A stretch of DNA of 64,000 bases, from assembly GCF_004365965.1 (NCBI RefSeq), contig NZ_SOEB01000018.1, forward strand, positions 1 to 64,000. Direction: 5' to 3'. Of this stretch, positions 60,651-64,000 are shown in pieces. Source of the stretch: Rhodovulum visakhapatnamense (GTDB lineage: Bacteria; Pseudomonadota; Alphaproteobacteria; Rhodobacterales; Rhodobacteraceae). Position numbers and translations under genes: made by a program. Each line of letters begins with the position of its first letter. Within the stretch, counting starts at the first letter, position 1. Below the pieces are notes generated by a model that had not been told where the DNA came from, ran no database searches, and saw only the letters and a list, made by a program, of their open reading frames with translations.

Positions 60651-62261
60651 GTGCCGACTGTCCGCCCGACCGCCTACCGCCTTCTGACGAGTGTCCTCTT
60701 CGCCGCCGCCACGTCCGTCGCGCTTGCCCCCCTGGCCTCGGCCGATCGGGTCCCCGCGCCCCCCGGCACCACGCCGGCGCTTTCGGGTCCGGTTCTGGCC
60801 GCCCCCGCGGCCTTCAGCTACGACGTGCTGGCCGCCCGCGCCGCCGCGCTGGCCGCCCAGCCTTACGTGCCGACGCCGGTGCATCAGGCCGACGTGCTGG
60901 AAAAGATCGACTATGACGAACACTGGAAGATCCGGTTCCGCCCCGAGGCCTCGCTCATGCTGGGGGGTACCCCGGCGCAGTTCTTCCATCTGGGCACCTA
61001 TTTCCGCCAGCCGGTGAAGATCTTCCTGGTCGAGGACGGCGCCGCCCGCGAGGTGGTCTACAACACCGACTATTTCGACATGCCCGAAGACAGCCCGGCC
61101 CATGCGCTGAAGCCCGATGCGGGCTTTGCCGGGTTCCGCCTGATGCGGCCCGACATGAAATCCGACTGGATCTCGTTTCTGGGCGCGGCCTATTTCCGTT
61201 CGGACGGAGCGCTGAAGCAATACGGGCTGTCGGCACGCGGCATCGCGCTGAATACCGGCATGTCGGTGCCCGAGGAATTCCCGCGCTTTACCGAATTCTA
61301 TCTCGAACCCGCCGGGGACGGCCGCACCGTCGTCAACGCGCTGATGGACGGGCCAAGCGTCGCGGGCGCCTACCGGATGGTGCTGCGCGACCGGCCCGGA
61401 CAGGGGCAGGTGATGGACATCACCGCCAAGCTCTTCTTCCGCGCCCCGGTCGTGCGGCTGGGGATCGCGCCCCTCACCTCGATGTTCTGGTATTCCGAAA
61501 GCAACCGCTTCCAGTCCGCGGACTGGCGCCCCGAGGTGCATGACACCGACGGGCTGATGATCGAGACCGGGTCGGGCGAACATATCTGGCGCCCGCTGAA
61601 CAACCCCGACCGGGTCGTGACGTCGAGCTATTTCGACCGCGACATCAAGGGCTTCGGGCTGATCCAGCGGGATCGCGATTTCGACAATTACCAGGATGAC
61701 GGGGTGTTCTACGACAAGCGCCCCGCAGTCTGGGTCGAACCGACCTCACCCTGGGGCGCCGGTGCCGTGCAGCTGATCGAGATCCCGACCGATGACGAGA
61801 TCTTCGACAATATCGTGGCCTTCTGGAATCCCGAAACCGCGCCGCAGGCAGGCGACGAAATGGACTTTTCCTACCGGCTGCACTGGACCGCGACCCCGCC
61901 GGTCGAGATGAAGCTGGCCCATACCGTCGCGACCCGGATCGGCAATGGCGGCGTGCCCGGCCAGCCCCGGCCCGAGAACCAGATCAAGGTGGTGGTCGAT
62001 TTCGAGGGCCCTGCGCTGGACGGGCTGACCCGGAAGGACGGGATCCTGCCCGAGGTCTCTGCGCCAGAGGGCGTCGAGTTGATCAACCCCTATGTGCTGC
62101 CGGTGGTGGGCACCGATCGCTGGCGGATGGTGTTCGACCTCAAGGCGCCGCCCGGCACCGGGACGGTGGACCTGCGGGCCTATCTGGCGCGCGACGGCAA
62201 GCCGCTGACCGAAACCTGGCTCGGGCAGATCCATCCCGACCAGATCGACCGGCTGCGCTGA
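60651..62261 (+). CDS. Periplasmic glucan biosynthesis protein (OpgG/OpgD family)
   Basis: A 536-residue exported protein. It starts at GTG 60651 after AAGGAG, with a signal peptide (LLTSVLFAAATSVALAPLASA). The mature part begins FSYDVLAARAAALAAQPYVP and has the OpgG/D marks YDEHWKIRFRP, FFHLGTYF, GFAGFRL, FPRFTEFYLE, SMFWYSESNRF and GFGLIQRDRDFDNYQD. These proteins act in making osmoregulated periplasmic beta-glucans. G and D types cannot be separated by eye. No opgH-like glucosyltransferase is within the window. Confidence 0.92.
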   Translation: MPTVRPTAYRLLTSVLFAAATSVALAPLASADRVPAPPGTTPALSGPVLAAPAAFSYDVLAARAAALAAQPYVPTPVHQADVLEKIDYDEHWKIRFRPEASLMLGGTPAQFFHLGTYFRQPVKIFLVEDGAAREVVYNTDYFDMPEDSPAHALKPDAGFAGFRLMRPDMKSDWISFLGAAYFRSDGALKQYGLSARGIALNTGMSVPEEFPRFTEFYLEPAGDGRTVVNALMDGPSVAGAYRMVLRDRPGQGQVMDITAKLFFRAPVVRLGIAPLTSMFWYSESNRFQSADWRPEVHDTDGLMIETGSGEHIWRPLNNPDRVVTSSYFDRDIKGFGLIQRDRDFDNYQDDGVFYDKRPAVWVEPTSPWGAGAVQLIEIPTDDEIFDNIVAFWNPETAPQAGDEMDFSYRLHWTATPPVEMKLAHTVATRIGNGGVPGQPRPENQIKVVVDFEGPALDGLTRKDGILPEVSAPEGVELINPYVLPVVGTDRWRMVFDLKAPPGTGTVDLRAYLARDGKPLTETWLGQIHPDQIDRLR

Positions 62262-62300
62262 GGCGCGCCGGTCCGGCCCCGACCTGACGGGTCTGGGCGC

Positions 62301-64000
62301 TCAGACGATCTGCAGATCGTCGATCAGCGCCCAGACCGAAGAGATCCCCTCGACCACGATCCCGTTCCCGGCACCGAAATCGACCATCAGACCGGCGCCG
62401 GTCACGCTGGCAAGGCCCGGCACCCCGGCCAGATCGGGCGGCGTGCCCCCCCAAAGCGCGTGGTCGAGCCTGAGCGTATCGAGATCGTCCTCGAAGTCCG
62501 CGATCCGGTCCCAGCCGCCGGTGAAGATGAAAAGATCGGCCCCGGCGCCGCCGATCAGCAGGTCGGACCCCGCCCCGCCATCCAGCAGGTCGGCCCCCTC
62601 GCCGCCGTCGAGCCAGTCGTTGCCCGCCCCGCCCCAAAGCCGGTCGTCCCCGGCGCCGCCCACAAGCCCGTCGTCGCCCGCCCCGCCCGACAGCGTGTCC
62701 CGCCCGCCAAGCCCGCAAAGGTAGCTGGCCCCCGCATTGCCGATCAGGACGTTGGCCAGGGCGTTGCCGGTGCCGTCAAGCGCGGCGCTGCCGCCCAGCG
62801 TCAGCTGTTCGACATGATCGCCAAGCGTCCAGCTGACGCTGGCACAGACCCGGTCCCAGCCCTCGCCCGGCCGCTCGAACGTCCGGTCGCCGGGGGTGTC
62901 GACCGCATAGATGTCATCGCCCGCCCCGCCCTCCAGCAGGTCGGCCCCGGCCCCGCCCCACAGCCGGTCACTGCCCGCCCCGCCCAGCAGCCAATCCTCG
63001 CCCGCGCCGCCCTGAAGCGTGTCGTTGCCGCCGGCGCCCTGCAGGGTGTCGTGGCCACCCCGCCCGTCCAGGAGGTTGGCCGCGCCGTTGCCGGTCAGGA
63101 CGTTGGCCAGCGCATTGCCGGTGCCGTCAAGCGCGGCGCTGCCGCCCAGCGTCAGCTGTTCGACATGATCGCCAAGCGTCCAGCTGACGCTGGCACAGAC
63201 CCGGTCCCAGCCCTCGCCCGGCCGCTCGAACGTCCGGTCGCCGGGGGTGTCGACCGCATAGATGTCATCGCCCGCCCCGCCCTCCAGCAGGTCGGCCCCG
63301 GCCCCGCCCCACAGCCGGTCGTGGCCCGCCCCGCCCAGCAGCCAATCCTCGCCCGCGCCGCCCTGCAAAGTGTCGTCGCCCTCCCGCCCGTCCAGGCGGT
63401 TGGCCGCGCCGGTGCCGGTCAGGACGTTGCCCAGCGCATTGCCGGTGCCGTCAAGCGCTGCGCCGCCGGTCAGGGTCAGTTGCTCGACATGATCGCCCAG
63501 CACCCAGTTGAGGCTGGCCGAAACGCGGTCCCAGCCCTCGCCCGGACGCTCGATCAGCGTGCTTGCCGCCGACAGGACGACGTAAAGATCGTTGCCGGTG
63601 CCGCCCTCCAGCCCGTCGCCCCCGGTCCCGCCCTGCAACGTGTCGTTGCCCGCCTCGCCCCGCAGGGTGTCGGCGCCGCCGCCGCCCGAAAGCAGGTCGT
63701 CGCCCGCGCCGCCCAGGACCAGCTCGGCCCCCGCGGTGCCGGTCAGCCGGTCGTCACCCGCGCCCCCGGCGATCGGAGGCGGCGCCCCGGGCGCGGTCAG
63801 CTGGGCGAAGGTCCGCCCCACCTCGGTCAGGTTGCCCGCCGCGTCGAAGAGCCCGCTGTTCAGATACCAGCCGTCGCCGCCCTCACAGGCGGCAAACCAG
63901 GCATGCCGTTCGACGAAGTCCAGATCGTCCATCATCTCGGTCGCGGCCCGGGCGAAGGCGGCCTGGTCGGCGGCGCTGAAGCTGCGCGCGCCGGTCCAGT
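62301..64000 (-). CDS. RTX calcium-binding secreted protein with glycoside-hydrolase-like N-terminal part (gene cut by window edge)
   Basis: The frame is open to the right edge, so the N-terminus is missing. The first visible residues (SFSAADQAAFARAATEMMDD, then FVERHAWF and LTEVGRTFAQL) resemble the end of an Asl1/GH128-type glycoside hydrolase domain. After a Pro-rich linker come about 20 RTX nonapeptides (GGAGDDLL, GGAGNDWLDGG) in blocks separated by modules reading GEGWDRVCASVSWTLGDH and LTLGGSAALDGTGN. The C-terminal 70 residues have the hydrophobic character of a type I secretion signal region. Probably secreted by a type I system and folded by calcium. The hydrolase assignment is tentative. 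Confidence 0.85.
   Translation of the reverse strand, partial: WTGARSFSAADQAAFARAATEMMDDLDFVERHAWFAACEGGDGWYLNSGLFDAAGNLTEVGRTFAQLTAPGAPPPIAGGAGDDRLTGTAGAELVLGGAGDDLLSGGGGADTLRGEAGNDTLQGGTGGDGLEGGTGNDLYVVLSAASTLIERPGEGWDRVSASLNWVLGDHVEQLTLTGGAALDGTGNALGNVLTGTGAANRLDGREGDDTLQGGAGEDWLLGGAGHDRLWGGAGADLLEGGAGDDIYAVDTPGDRTFERPGEGWDRVCASVSWTLGDHVEQLTLGGSAALDGTGNALANVLTGNGAANLLDGRGGHDTLQGAGGNDTLQGGAGEDWLLGGAGSDRLWGGAGADLLEGGAGDDIYAVDTPGDRTFERPGEGWDRVCASVSWTLGDHVEQLTLGGSAALDGTGNALANVLIGNAGASYLCGLGGRDTLSGGAGDDGLVGGAGDDRLWGGAGNDWLDGGEGADLLDGGAGSDLLIGGAGADLFIFTGGWDRIADFEDDLDTLRLDHALWGGTPPDLAGVPGLASVTGAGLMVDFGAGNGIVVEGISSVWALIDDLQIV
62745..63365. repeat. Near-identical 270-bp direct repeat inside the RTX gene
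   Basis: 62745-63014 and 63096-63365 are collinear and differ at only a few bases (for example at the GGCGTT/CGCATT and ACTG/GTGG positions), with an offset of 351 bases. Each encodes one 90-residue module. A third, clearly diverged copy begins near 63419. The low divergence points to recent duplication or conversion. Confidence 0.85.

Noticed and set aside
58239-61583. A 1114-residue open frame on the minus strand
   Set aside because: Antisense shadow of the small subunit, the GMC dehydrogenase and the OpgG/OpgD gene, with no recognisable domain.
62301-63800. Regular GC-rich repeats that could be mistaken for a CRISPR array or minisatellite
   Set aside because: The periodicity is 27 bases in frame, encoding GGxGxDxLx nonapeptides of an RTX protein. 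There are no constant direct repeats with unique spacers.

Overview
The window is a GC-rich (high-60s % by eye) stretch of an alphaproteobacterial chromosome, most likely from the Rhodobacterales (Rhodobacter/Rhodovulum/Roseobacter relatives). The reasons are the strong C/G preference at third codon positions, a VPLPA-type C-terminal sorting tail on one secreted protein relic, TRAP and oligopeptide ABC uptake systems beside many FAD oxidoreductases, an Lrp/LysR-controlled catabolic gene set, and gene families (LOG protein beside dapD, MntR/MntH pair, hydantoinase/oxoprolinase operon) common in that order. No rRNA, tRNA or CRISPR array was recognised.

Layout. 1-3.4 kb: the tail of an IS5-type transposase, an AbrB-family membrane protein, UDP-glucose 6-dehydrogenase and an unknown membrane protein. 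3.6-9.1 kb: pncA-pncB (NAD salvage) converges on an operon of asparaginase, class III PLP phospho-lyase-like enzyme and small-molecule kinase. 9.2-15.3 kb: IalB-like secreted protein, a broken VPLPA-tailed protein gene, rlmN, an EamA exporter, a LOG protein, and dapD with a small overlapping gene. 15.4-18.3 kb: a TRAP transporter. 18.5-33.1 kb: MFS, FAD oxidoreductase, two HAD hydrolases, ArgE-like deacylase, GNAT, class III aminotransferase, GhrA-like reductase, and a complete oligopeptide-type ABC transporter with an Lrp regulator. This looks like uptake and breakdown of amino acid or polyamine-like compounds.

33.3-46.7 kb is a LysR-controlled catabolic block. A DadA-like flavoprotein gene diverges from lysR. 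On the other side lies a nearly 10-kb operon: hyuA-hyuB (ATP-dependent hydantoinase/oxoprolinase), a small 2Fe-2S protein, a large NAD(P)/FAD protein, an aldehyde dehydrogenase, a tartrate/malate-type dehydrogenase and a succinate-semialdehyde-type dehydrogenase, ending at a strong terminator. Near-identical palindromes stand at both control regions. They suggest that the DadA-like protein and the two redox subunits form one heterotrimeric dehydrogenase (as in opine oxidase or D-hydroxyproline dehydrogenase) feeding a lactam-opening pathway.

46.7-52.8 kb is the most unusual part. A 794-residue protein joins a complete Amt ammonium channel to a methyl-accepting chemotaxis signalling domain. 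It faces, across a decayed IS481-type element, a membrane GGDEF/EAL protein. The IS relic fills the gap between the two stop codons almost exactly and is interrupted by at least four short palindromic insertions of two families.

53-64 kb: a HAF-repeat secreted protein, mntH and mntR sharing an MntR-type operator, cobU/cobP, a ribbon-helix-helix protein, a glyoxalase-fold protein, a Tat-exported small subunit with a GMC dehydrogenase, an OpgG/OpgD-type periplasmic glucan protein and, running off the right edge, a secreted RTX protein whose N-terminal part resembles the end of a glycoside hydrolase domain and whose repeat region contains a recent 270-bp duplication.
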